Positions 25,657-32,153 of a DNA stretch of 64,000 nt are shown in pieces. The notes beneath the pieces are model-generated. The model did no database searches. It saw only the letters and a list, made by a program, of their open reading frames with translations, and was not told the DNA's origin. Both the position numbers and the translations under genes were made by a program. Position 1 is the stretch's first letter, and each line of letters starts with the position of its first letter. This DNA comes from Mycolicibacterium goodii (GTDB lineage Bacteria; Actinomycetota; Actinomycetes; Mycobacteriales; Mycobacteriaceae): NCBI RefSeq assembly GCF_022370755.2, contig NZ_CP092364.2:1116001-1180000 (forward strand). The letters run 5' to 3'.

Positions 25657-25674
25657 ATTCTCAACGTGGAGAAT
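25657..25674. promoter_or_regulatory. Operator candidate ATTCTC-AACGTG-GAGAAT
   Basis: Inverted hexamers with a 6-bp spacer, 40 bp upstream of the secreted-protein start at 25617 and about 120 bp upstream of the rightward gene near 25794. The half-sites are perfect, but the spacer differs from the main 3-bp class. Confidence 0.5.
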
Positions 25675-25793
25675 AACAGTGCTGGACAGCCCGGTCACCG
25701 TCATCGTGCGGATTTGCCGGCTTCACCGGAACCGCCATGCGCAATCTTCTCGGAAAGGAAGAATTTCGTTTCCTGGTGTGGCACTCTGGCAGG

Positions 25794-26180
25794 GTGCGAG
25801 TGACGGTGATCGCGGCCGCGGCAACGGTTCTGGCCGGTCTGTTGACAGCGCCACCGGCCAATGCGGGCCCGCAGACCTGTAACGACGCGTTCTGCGTACC
25901 GGGCATCAATCCGCATGCCGTTCTGGGGGCACCGTGCAGCAACACCACGTACTACGTGTTCGGCGTTGATGCCCGTAACAATTGGGGCCGCCTGGTGTTC
26001 TGCGGTTCGCCTCGCCGGTACGAGCCCAGGTGGTTCCGGTCGCCGCCCATGGCGGGCATCCGTGACGAGAACAGTTCGTGCCTGGGAGAATTGAACATGG
26101 TCGCCCAGGCGCCCGACGGGTTGTTCCTGACGTGTGTGCCGATGAACGGCGAGACGCTCTGGCGGCGCGGGGACGCGTAA
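25794..26180 (+). CDS. Secreted protein of unknown function (about 128 aa)
   Basis: A signal peptide (VTVIAAAATVLAGLLTAPPANA) precedes a mature part of about 105 residues with six cysteines (TCNDAFC, APCSN, FCGSP, SCLGE, TCVPM), likely disulfide-bonded. The start is uncertain: a GTG at 25794 gives a normal signal peptide, while an ATG at 25737 would add 19 residues. It is divergent from the previous gene and could share its operator. No family recognised. Confidence 0.6.
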   Translation: MRVTVIAAAATVLAGLLTAPPANAGPQTCNDAFCVPGINPHAVLGAPCSNTTYYVFGVDARNNWGRLVFCGSPRRYEPRWFRSPPMAGIRDENSSCLGELNMVAQAPDGLFLTCVPMNGETLWRRGDA

Positions 26181-26202
26181 CCGCGTTGGCGGGGCCTGGG
26201 GC

Positions 26203-26622
26203 TCACCACGCCCGTATCGAGCACAGCGCGCCCTTGGGCCCGCTGTCGGTCTTCACCACGACGCCGTCGACCGTGAGTTCGCAGTTGAATCCCGGCGGTT
26301 CGAGATTCGGCGCCTCCCCGCTCTGCACCACCACCATGGCCCACAGGTTGGGGTCGGCGAGCATCGTCTCGTGCACCCACGGCTTGTCGGGCGCGATGTC
26401 CGCCTCGGCGCGCGGGCTGAAGATGTACGGATTGTGACTGTAGTCGGAGAAGATCGCAGGCTCGGTGTCGCGATAGTAGATGTGGGCCCAGAACGGCGCA
26501 TCCGCGGTCACCGTGTAACGCACGTGATGCAGCACGGGGTCATCGGCCGCAGCGGGTGCCGCGGCCACCAGCGCACCTCCCAGCAGGCCCAGCGTGGTGG
26601 CGAAAGCCAGTGTCGACCGCAT
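26203..26622 (-). CDS. Secreted MmpS-like small protein (139 aa)
   Basis: Signal peptide MRSTLAFATTLGLLGGALVAAAPAAA. The mature part runs VRYTVTADAPFWAHIYYRD...WVHETML...NLWAMVVVQ and ends CELTVDGVVVKTDSG with a final Cys pair. This order (V-x-Y-x-V-T, I-x-Y-x-D, W, A-x-V-V-x-x-Q, C-x-x-x-V-D-G-x-V) matches the periplasmic domain of mycobacterial MmpS proteins, but with a cleavable signal in place of the membrane anchor. Assignment to that fold is inference. No mmpL gene is adjacent. Confidence 0.6.
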   Translation of the reverse strand: MRSTLAFATTLGLLGGALVAAAPAAADDPVLHHVRYTVTADAPFWAHIYYRDTEPAIFSDYSHNPYIFSPRAEADIAPDKPWVHETMLADPNLWAMVVVQSGEAPNLEPPGFNCELTVDGVVVKTDSGPKGALCSIRAW

Positions 26623-26625
26623 CGA

Positions 26626-27102
26626 TCACATCCTCGTCAGGAACAACGGATAGGTGAGTGACCCGCCCGGGGCGCCGTCGCAGCCCGCGTCGAATGTCGA
26701 GACCATCTGGCCGGCGAGTGTCGTTGCGTCCCACGTGTACACGTCGTGGGTGGGAATCGTGGGGCCGTAGTAGATGTCGCCGCAACGCAGCCCGAACGGA
26801 TCGTCGATGACCATGGTGTAACGACCGTCGACGAGGATCGCCTCGGTGTAGGTGTTAGCGGCCTTGGCGATCGGCTGAGGGATCGCCTGAACCTGTATGC
26901 AGTCACTGCGACTGTTGTTGTCGGCATCCCTGCACCGTGACATCATCGAGAAGACATACGTGTGGAAGTCGCGGCGATCGGGCATGTGCAGGTTGTAGTT
27001 GCCGAGATTCATCGCTGCTGCGGGTGGAGCGAAAAGCGTTGCCGCAGCTGTGGCCACGGCGCTTGCTGCACTGACCACGGCGCACATCACGGGCGATTTC
27101 AC
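26626..27102 (-). CDS. Secreted protein of unknown function (158 aa)
   Basis: A signal peptide (VMCAVVSAASAVATAAATLFAPPAAA) and a mature domain of about 130 residues: YNLHMPDRRDFHTYVFSM, then cysteines at SRCRDA, SDCIQV, LRCGD and AGCDG. The GTG at 27102 is chosen for a strong GGAGGT five bases upstream. It lies 3 bp upstream of the MmpS-like gene, so the two probably form an operon. It resembles lipoprotein-like, short mycobacterial exported proteins but I recognise no family. Confidence 0.65.
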   Translation of the reverse strand: MKSPVMCAVVSAASAVATAAATLFAPPAAAMNLGNYNLHMPDRRDFHTYVFSMMSRCRDADNNSRSDCIQVQAIPQPIAKAANTYTEAILVDGRYTMVIDDPFGLRCGDIYYGPTIPTHDVYTWDATTLAGQMVSTFDAGCDGAPGGSLTYPLFLTRM

Positions 27103-27189
27103 GAAGCACCTCCACGGCTCGCGGCACTGCACGGCTGACTATAGAACGAGATCGAACTTCGCTCTGGCGAATTCGGAATCTCCCCGTCC

Positions 27190-28503
27190 TCAGCGCACCG
27201 GAGCGAACTCGATGTGCAGTTCGGTGAGGCCACGCAGGATGTAGGTGGGCTCGTAGGTGTACCGACGGTCGTCGGCCGGACCGTGACGCTGCTCGTCGAT
27301 CGTGATGTCGGCCATCCGGTCGAGGATGCGCTCGAGCGACACCCGTCCTTCGACGCGCGCCAGCGGGCCGCCCGGGCAGCTGTGCACACCGCGGCCGAAC
27401 GCGATGTGCTCGCGGACGTTCTTGCGGTCGAGGCTGAAGGTGTGCGGATCCTCGAAGCGGACCGGGTCGCGGTTGACCGCCCCCGGGCACACCATGAGCG
27501 TGGTACCTGCCGGCACGTCCACACCGCCGAGCTGCGTGGTCTTCTTGGCAAGGCGGAACTGGCTTTTCACCGGGGCATCCATCCGCAGGGCCTCCTCGAC
27601 GAAGGTCGGGATGCGGCTGCGGTCGTCGCGTAGCGCCTGCTGGATGTCGGGCCGGTCGCCCAGCACCCGCAGCGACGCCGACAGCAACTTGGTGGTGGTC
27701 TCCTGGCCCGCCGCGAACAGGAAGGTCGCCGAACGCACGACGTCGATCACCTCAGGCGTCGAGCCGTCCGGGTATTTCGCGGTCGCCAGCGCGGTCAGCA
27801 CGTCGTCACGAGGTTCCTTGCGTCGATCCTCAAGGTAGCGAACGAATTTGTCGTCGAGCCAGGCCAGCGGGTTCATCGCGAGCTGATCACCGTCGAGCGA
27901 TCCCACGATCGCGCCGGGCCGCGGAGCGCCCAGCACGTGCCGGAACTCGTCGTGATCCTCCTCTGGAACGCCGAGCAGATCGGCGATCACCAACAGGGAG
28001 AACGGTTTGGCGTACTGGCTCAGGAACTCACAGCTGCCGTCGTCGATGAAGTCGTCGAGGCACTCGTCGGCCAGCCGCCACATGAAGTCCTCGTTCTCCT
28101 TGAGGCGCCGCGGTGTCAGGAGCCGGTTCAGAAGCGACCGTGCGTTGGTGTGCTCGGGCGGGTCCATGGTGACCATGTGCTCGAACATCGGCAGTTCCTT
28201 GCGGTGTTGCTCGATCTGCTCGGTGATGTCGTCACCCTCCGGCGCGAACGGCAGCGGCGGGAACGGGCCGCCGACCGCGATGCACGACGAGAACGTCTCG
28301 GTGTCCTTGAGCACCGTGGTGGCCTCTTCGAAGCTGGTGACCGCGAGCACGCCATAGTGCGGCTCGCGCACCACCGGGCACTTGCTGCGCAGGTGGTCGA
28401 AGTACGGATGCGGGTCGGGGACCAGTGACTGATCGGTGAAGTAGTCGACGTTGTCGAAGTCCGGTGTCGTGGCCGCAGGATCGGTCGTCGCGGAATCTGA
28501 CAT
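27190..28503 (-). CDS. Cytochrome P450 (437 aa)
   Basis: A second P450 of the island. The I-helix reads FLFAAGQETTTKLL, the K-helix E-x-x-R lies in VEEALRMD, and the haem loop FGRGVHSCPGGP places the thiolate at Cys376. It has no adjacent ferredoxin. It is transcribed divergently from a TetR gene across 203 bp containing a double TGCTNAGCA palindrome, so it is probably the main target of that repressor and not of the GAGAAT regulator. CYP family and substrate are unknown. Confidence 0.92.
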   Translation of the reverse strand: MSDSATTDPAATTPDFDNVDYFTDQSLVPDPHPYFDHLRSKCPVVREPHYGVLAVTSFEEATTVLKDTETFSSCIAVGGPFPPLPFAPEGDDITEQIEQHRKELPMFEHMVTMDPPEHTNARSLLNRLLTPRRLKENEDFMWRLADECLDDFIDDGSCEFLSQYAKPFSLLVIADLLGVPEEDHDEFRHVLGAPRPGAIVGSLDGDQLAMNPLAWLDDKFVRYLEDRRKEPRDDVLTALATAKYPDGSTPEVIDVVRSATFLFAAGQETTTKLLSASLRVLGDRPDIQQALRDDRSRIPTFVEEALRMDAPVKSQFRLAKKTTQLGGVDVPAGTTLMVCPGAVNRDPVRFEDPHTFSLDRKNVREHIAFGRGVHSCPGGPLARVEGRVSLERILDRMADITIDEQRHGPADDRRYTYEPTYILRGLTELHIEFAPVR

Positions 28504-28583
28504 GGTGCGCTTCCTCCGAATTCGATGTGCGCTGCGGTGGTGTCGCGGCGGGCCGCGCCGCGGGAGCGGAAAAATCCGTGAAT

Positions 28584-28603
28584 TGCTGAGCACTTGCTTA
28601 GCA
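28584..28603. promoter_or_regulatory. TetR operator candidate: two TGCTNAGCA palindromes
   Basis: TGCTGAGCA (28584-28592) and TGCTTAGCA (28595-28603) are separated by two bases in the P450/TetR divergent region. Paired 9-bp palindromes suit two TetR dimers. This motif is unrelated to the GAGAAT sites. Confidence 0.6.
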
Positions 28604-28706
28604 TGCCGGTAGAGTCGTGGTCAAGATCACAACGCGCGGCGACGTTACGATTTGGTGTGCGTCGCGGCCGACGTGACGTGCGGCGTTCTCGGAGAGGGGT
28701 TCGGGT

Positions 28707-29330
28707 ATGGCATCGGCGCGAAGGATCGGGGCGCCGGACGCGAAGAATCGCATCGTGCTGCTCGATGCCGCCGAACAGTTGATGATCGACGAGGGCTACG
28801 CGGCGGTCACATCGCGGCGGGTGGCCGAGCGGGCCGGGCTGAAGCCGCAGCTCGTGCACTACTACTTCCGTACCATGGACGACCTGTTCCTCGCGGTGTT
28901 CCGCAGGCGCGCCGAGGAGGGGCTCGAGGTCCAGGCCAAGGCGCTGAACTCCGCGCAGCCGCTGTGGGCGTTGTGGCGCTTCGGCATCGACCCCAGCGCG
29001 ACGCGGTTGACGATGGAGATCATGGGCGTGGCCAACCATCGCAAGGCCCTGCGCGCCGAGATCGCCCGCTACGCCGAACGGTTCCGCGACGAGCAGACCA
29101 AGGCGATGACCGCCGCGCTCGACCGCTACGGCGTCAATTCGGCCGACGTGCCCCCGGTCGTGTGGACCTTCCTGGCCACCAGCGTGTCGCGCGTGATGGT
29201 GATGGAGCAGGCCCTCGGCATGTCGGCGGGACACACCGAGGTGCTCGAGTTCTGCGAGAGCTGGCTGCGCCGCATCGAAGGCGAACCGCTGCCGATCGAG
29301 ATCCCTGGCATTCCAGAGATTTCGGCCTGA
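28707..29330 (+). CDS. TetR-family transcriptional regulator (207 aa)
   Basis: The N-terminal helix-turn-helix (TSRRVAERAGLKPQLVHYYF, about residues 35-54) is followed by an all-helical ligand-binding domain. Divergent orientation to the P450 gene suggests it represses that gene and perhaps itself through the paired palindromes between them. Whether it also reads the GAGAAT sites is unknown; no such site is in its own promoter region. It ends at hairpin repeat copy 2. Confidence 0.88.
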   Translation: MASARRIGAPDAKNRIVLLDAAEQLMIDEGYAAVTSRRVAERAGLKPQLVHYYFRTMDDLFLAVFRRRAEEGLEVQAKALNSAQPLWALWRFGIDPSATRLTMEIMGVANHRKALRAEIARYAERFRDEQTKAMTAALDRYGVNSADVPPVVWTFLATSVSRVMVMEQALGMSAGHTEVLEFCESWLRRIEGEPLPIEIPGIPEISA

Positions 29331-29337
29331 GTTTTCC

Positions 29338-29403
29338 CTCGCGAGCAGACGCAAAACTGCCTGTTTTCGTGCGAAAATGGGCAGTTTTGCGTCTGCTCGC
29401 GAG
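29338..29403. repeat. Hairpin repeat, copy 2 (probable bidirectional terminator)
   Basis: A perfect inverted repeat with 24-bp arms (29338-29361 and 29380-29403) beginning CTCGCGAGCAGACGCAAAAC. The loop itself contains a nested TTTTCGTGCGAAAA hairpin. It fills the gap between the convergent TetR gene (ends 29330) and thiolase gene (ends 29408). Same sequence family as 8231-8295. Confidence 0.8.
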
Positions 29404-29407
29404 AAAC

Positions 29408-30553
29408 TCACAGCGACAGGATGGTGGCCGAGGCGGTGCCGGGCGCGCCGTACACCTGTGCGAGCCCTACGCGAGGGTGCCCGGGTACCTGACGGTCGCC
29501 GGCCTCGCCACGCAGCTGCCGCACGAGTTCGTGCATCTGGCGCAGGCCCGAAGCGCCGATCGGCTCACCGTTGGCGATCAGGCCGCCGTCGGTGTTGACC
29601 GGGATCGAGCCGCCGATCTCGGTGGCGCCTTCGGCCAAGAGCTTCTCCTGGTCACCGTCGGCGCACAGACCGGTCTCGGCCATGTGGATCACCTCGGCGC
29701 CCGCGTCGGTGTCCTGCAACTGCGCGATGTCGACGTCCTCGGGTCCGATGCCCGCGGCCTCGTAGGCCGCCCTGGCCGCGTACACCGTGGGCGCCACGTC
29801 GGACTCGGGCGGAGCCGAGGTCGCGTGCACCTCGTAAGCGCCGAAGGTCCGCGTGCGGATCTCGCTGGCCCGCACGTAGACCGGTGTGGCGGTGTACCTG
29901 TGCGCGATGTCGGCGCGGCACATGATCACCGCGGCGGCGCCCTCGTCGGGTGCGCAGAACATGTACTGCGTCAGCGGGTAGTTCAGTGCGGGGGAGGCGA
30001 GAATCTCCTCGACGGAGATCTCCTTGCGCCGGAACGCATTGGGGTTCAGCGCGCCGTTGCGGAAGTTCTTGTTGGCCACCCGCGCCAGGGTTTCCTGGCT
30101 GATGTTGTGGTCGTGGATGTACTTGTTGGCCTTCATGCCGAAGAACTTCGTGGTGACGAACTGTCCGTTCTGGGCATACCACTGCGGCAGTGCGAGCTTG
30201 GCCGGATCGTCGGTGAACGCACCACGCGGATGCTTGTCGAGGCCGACGGCGACGCCGATGTCGTACTTGCCCAACCGGATCGTGTCGGCGGTCTGCTGGA
30301 TCGCGCTGGCCGAGGTGGCACACGCGTTGAACACGTTGGTGAACGTGATGCCGGTCAACCCCACCAAACGGGTCACCGAATCGGGGTTGGACACCTCGTA
30401 ACTTCCCCCGAAGCCGAACTGGATGTCCTTCCACTCGACCCCGGCGTCCTTGAGCGCCAGCCGGATCGCCTCGGCGCCCATCTGCACAGCAGGCTTGTCG
30501 AAGCGGCCGAACGGGTGCAACCCCACGCCGATGATCGCGACGTCATTGGACAT
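29408..30553 (-). CDS. Thiolase-superfamily protein, Ltp2/SCP2-like probable aldolase (381 aa)
   Basis: A thiolase fold with Cys78 in FNACATSAS and a late GEPIGASGLRQ block, where biosynthetic thiolases have G-H-P. Near the C-terminus it has VYGAPGTA (Tyr368) in place of the C-x-G thiolase loop. These changes match Ltp2-type retro-aldolases of steroid side-chain breakdown, where tyrosines replace thiolase catalytic residues and a DUF35 partner is required. A DUF35 gene lies 12 bp upstream. I infer retro-aldol cleavage of a beta-hydroxyacyl-CoA; a true thiolase remains possible. Confidence 0.85.
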   Translation of the reverse strand: MSNDVAIIGVGLHPFGRFDKPAVQMGAEAIRLALKDAGVEWKDIQFGFGGSYEVSNPDSVTRLVGLTGITFTNVFNACATSASAIQQTADTIRLGKYDIGVAVGLDKHPRGAFTDDPAKLALPQWYAQNGQFVTTKFFGMKANKYIHDHNISQETLARVANKNFRNGALNPNAFRRKEISVEEILASPALNYPLTQYMFCAPDEGAAAVIMCRADIAHRYTATPVYVRASEIRTRTFGAYEVHATSAPPESDVAPTVYAARAAYEAAGIGPEDVDIAQLQDTDAGAEVIHMAETGLCADGDQEKLLAEGATEIGGSIPVNTDGGLIANGEPIGASGLRQMHELVRQLRGEAGDRQVPGHPRVGLAQVYGAPGTASATILSL

Positions 30554-30565
30554 GCTGATGCCTCC

Positions 30566-30997
30566 TCAGACCGGCTGGAACGCGAACGTGACGACCTCGT
30601 TGCCCTCGTCGTCGGTGGTGAACGGAATCATCGTGAGCTCGACCTCCTGGCCGAATTCCAGCTTGGCCGGGTCGTTTTCGGTGAGGCGGCCCTCGACGCG
30701 GATGACCGGGCCGGTCTCGTCGGCGAGTTCGACCAGGCCGACGCCGAACGGCACGAAATCCTTACCGGTCGGGCCCGCGTACGGAGCGCCGGGCGGGAAG
30801 CCCTGAGTGGTCCACGCGACCACGGTGCCGCGGCGCGGCAGTCGAACCTCGGTTGTGTCGGCGCTGCTGCATCTGGGGCAGTGGTCCTGTACGGGGAACA
30901 CGTACGACCCGCAGCTGCCGCATTTGCTGCCGATCAACTGCGGGTTCTCATCGGGCCATGTGGAGATCTCCGGCGCCAGAGCTTTCTGAGTCGACAC
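30566..30997 (-). CDS. DUF35 OB-fold protein, aldolase partner (143 aa)
   Basis: An N-terminal helix and zinc ribbon with Cys26, Cys29, Cys40 and Cys43 (KCGSCG, HCPRCSS), then an OB-fold ending VVTFAFQPV. In characterised systems the DUF35 subunit docks to the Ltp2-like aldolase and helps bind acyl-CoA. The GTG at 30997 has no clear ribosome site and lies about 15 bp below the GAGAAT-type repeat, so a leaderless transcript is plausible. It is co-transcribed with the thiolase-like gene 12 bp downstream. Confidence 0.85.
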   Translation of the reverse strand: MSTQKALAPEISTWPDENPQLIGSKCGSCGSYVFPVQDHCPRCSSADTTEVRLPRRGTVVAWTTQGFPPGAPYAGPTGKDFVPFGVGLVELADETGPVIRVEGRLTENDPAKLEFGQEVELTMIPFTTDDEGNEVVTFAFQPV

Positions 30998-31012
30998 GTG
31001 CTGACGATAACT

Positions 31013-31040
31013 GGAAATGCGATTCTCGTCCAGTGAGAAT
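31013..31040. promoter_or_regulatory. Operator candidate GGAAAT-GCG-ATTCTC plus GAGAAT half-site
   Basis: GGAAAT-GCG-ATTCTC (31013-31027) mirrors the site at 12304-12318. A further GAGAAT half-site is at 31035-31040. It lies just upstream of the DUF35-thiolase operon and abuts the truncated VOC remnant. Confidence 0.55.
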
Positions 31041-31360
31041 CTGCTACCGCTTACCCCGACACCCCGAGCGTCTTCAGCGAGTTCCTCACCGCCACCGGCG
31101 GTGGCTTCCACCAACTCGCGTACTGGGCAAGAGATTTCGACGAGGCCGTGACAAACCTCGACCGCGCGGGCTGGCCCAAGGTGTGGTGGGGTGGAGAAGA
31201 TGCCGGCGTGCGCTTCGCGTACTACGAACCGCCTGCCGGGGCGTCGGTCGTCGAGATCATGGAGTTGACCGACGCGTCGGCAGGGATGGCCGCGTACGTT
31301 CGTCGTGCCGCGGCGACGTGGAACGGCACGGATCCGGTGCGCGAACTCGGCGGCGGGTGA
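31037..31360 (+). pseudogene. 5'-truncated VOC/glyoxalase-family remnant
   Basis: An open frame from an in-frame TGA (31034) reads TPSVFSEFLTATGGGFHQLAYW, then ARDFDEAVTNLDRAGWPKVW, and ends WNGTDPVREL. This is the C-terminal half of a glyoxalase/VOC protein, including its second metal-binding region (HQLAYW and EIMEL). No start codon precedes the conserved block: the first is a GTG at 31148, inside the domain. The N-terminal half is absent and replaced by the promoter region of the leftward DUF35 operon, which points to a deletion. The 70-residue ORF from 31148 is unlikely to be a working protein. Confidence 0.7.
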
Positions 31361-31378
31361 GCGGGACGGCGTGCGAGC

Positions 31379-32095
31379 TCACTTCTTCTTGTTCATGACC
31401 TTGTCGGCGGCCACCCAGTGCTCGTCGGCGACCCACAGGCGCGCGAACGCGGCCACCGCCTCCGTGGTGGGCACTCCGTCGATGACGCGTTTGATCTCGC
31501 CTGCCGGGCGCCCGGCAAGGGCGCGCGCGATGTCTCGCCAGCCGTCGGCGAACGCCGCACGCGGCAGGACCTGATCGACGAGGCCGACGCGCTCGGCATC
31601 GGCGGCATCGAGCACCTGCCCGGTACCCGCGAGCAGCAGGGCCCGGCTGCGACCGACCAGCGTGGCCAGTCGCTCGGCACCGCCCCATGCGGGCATGATC
31701 TCCAGCGCGACCTGATTGAAGCCGATCTTGATGTCGTCGGCTGCGATCCGGATGTCGGCCGACACGGCAACCTCTGCGCCGCCGCCGAGGGCATGCCCGT
31801 TGAGCGCGGCGATCACCGGACCCTCGAACCCGGCGATGCGGTCGCAGATCGAGCGCATCCGCCACGCCATGGCCCCGGCCTCACGTTCGGTACGCAGTGC
31901 CGCAAGCTCTTTGAGATCGCCCCCGGACACGAACGCCCGATCGCCCGCACCGGTGATGGCCAGCGCGCGCGAGCCGGCCGCCCCGTCGAGCGCCTTGTCC
32001 AGCTCGTCCATGGTGTCGAGCGAGATGGCGTTGCGGGCATGCGGCCGGTCGATGGTGATGACCGCCAGTTCGCCATCCAGTTCGAGGTCGACCAT
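31379..32095 (-). CDS. Enoyl-CoA hydratase/isomerase family protein (238 aa)
   Basis: A crotonase fold. RNAISLDTM and the oxyanion-hole segment FVSGGDLKEL are followed by GHALGGGAEVAVSADIRIAA and a GGAERLATLVG helix, whose Glu is in the region of a catalytic residue in hydratases. It is somewhat short (family about 260). The ATG at 32095 has GGAG eight bases upstream. Divergent from the FadD gene, sharing an operator region; it probably hydrates the 2-enoyl-CoA made by the FadE pair. Confidence 0.87.
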   Translation of the reverse strand: MVDLELDGELAVITIDRPHARNAISLDTMDELDKALDGAAGSRALAITGAGDRAFVSGGDLKELAALRTEREAGAMAWRMRSICDRIAGFEGPVIAALNGHALGGGAEVAVSADIRIAADDIKIGFNQVALEIMPAWGGAERLATLVGRSRALLLAGTGQVLDAADAERVGLVDQVLPRAAFADGWRDIARALAGRPAGEIKRVIDGVPTTEAVAAFARLWVADEHWVAADKVMNKKK

Positions 32096-32122
32096 CAATC
32101 GTTCTCCACTTCCGGTATTGGC

Positions 32123-32141
32123 ATTCTCGTGTCCCGAGAAT
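32123..32141. promoter_or_regulatory. Operator candidate ATTCTC-n7-GAGAAT
   Basis: Perfect inverted half-sites (32123-32128 and 32136-32141) with a 7-bp spacer, in the 58-bp gap between divergent ECH and FadD starts. The right half ends 12 bp before the FadD GTG, so it could block both promoters. Confidence 0.5.
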
Positions 32142-32153
32142 AACATCACCGGT

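Noticed and set aside
28128..29411. A 427-codon minus-strand frame across the TetR gene
   Set aside because: It overlaps the TetR gene and the P450 in another frame and contains no domain; a shadow frame.
31148..31360. A functional 70-residue gene starting at GTG 31148
   Set aside because: The start falls inside a VOC domain whose upstream coding continues in frame without a start codon, so it is better read as a truncated remnant.
114..32141. CRISPR array or direct-repeat array made of the GAGAAT elements
   Set aside because: The elements are single short inverted repeats at promoters, not regularly spaced, and no cas genes are present.
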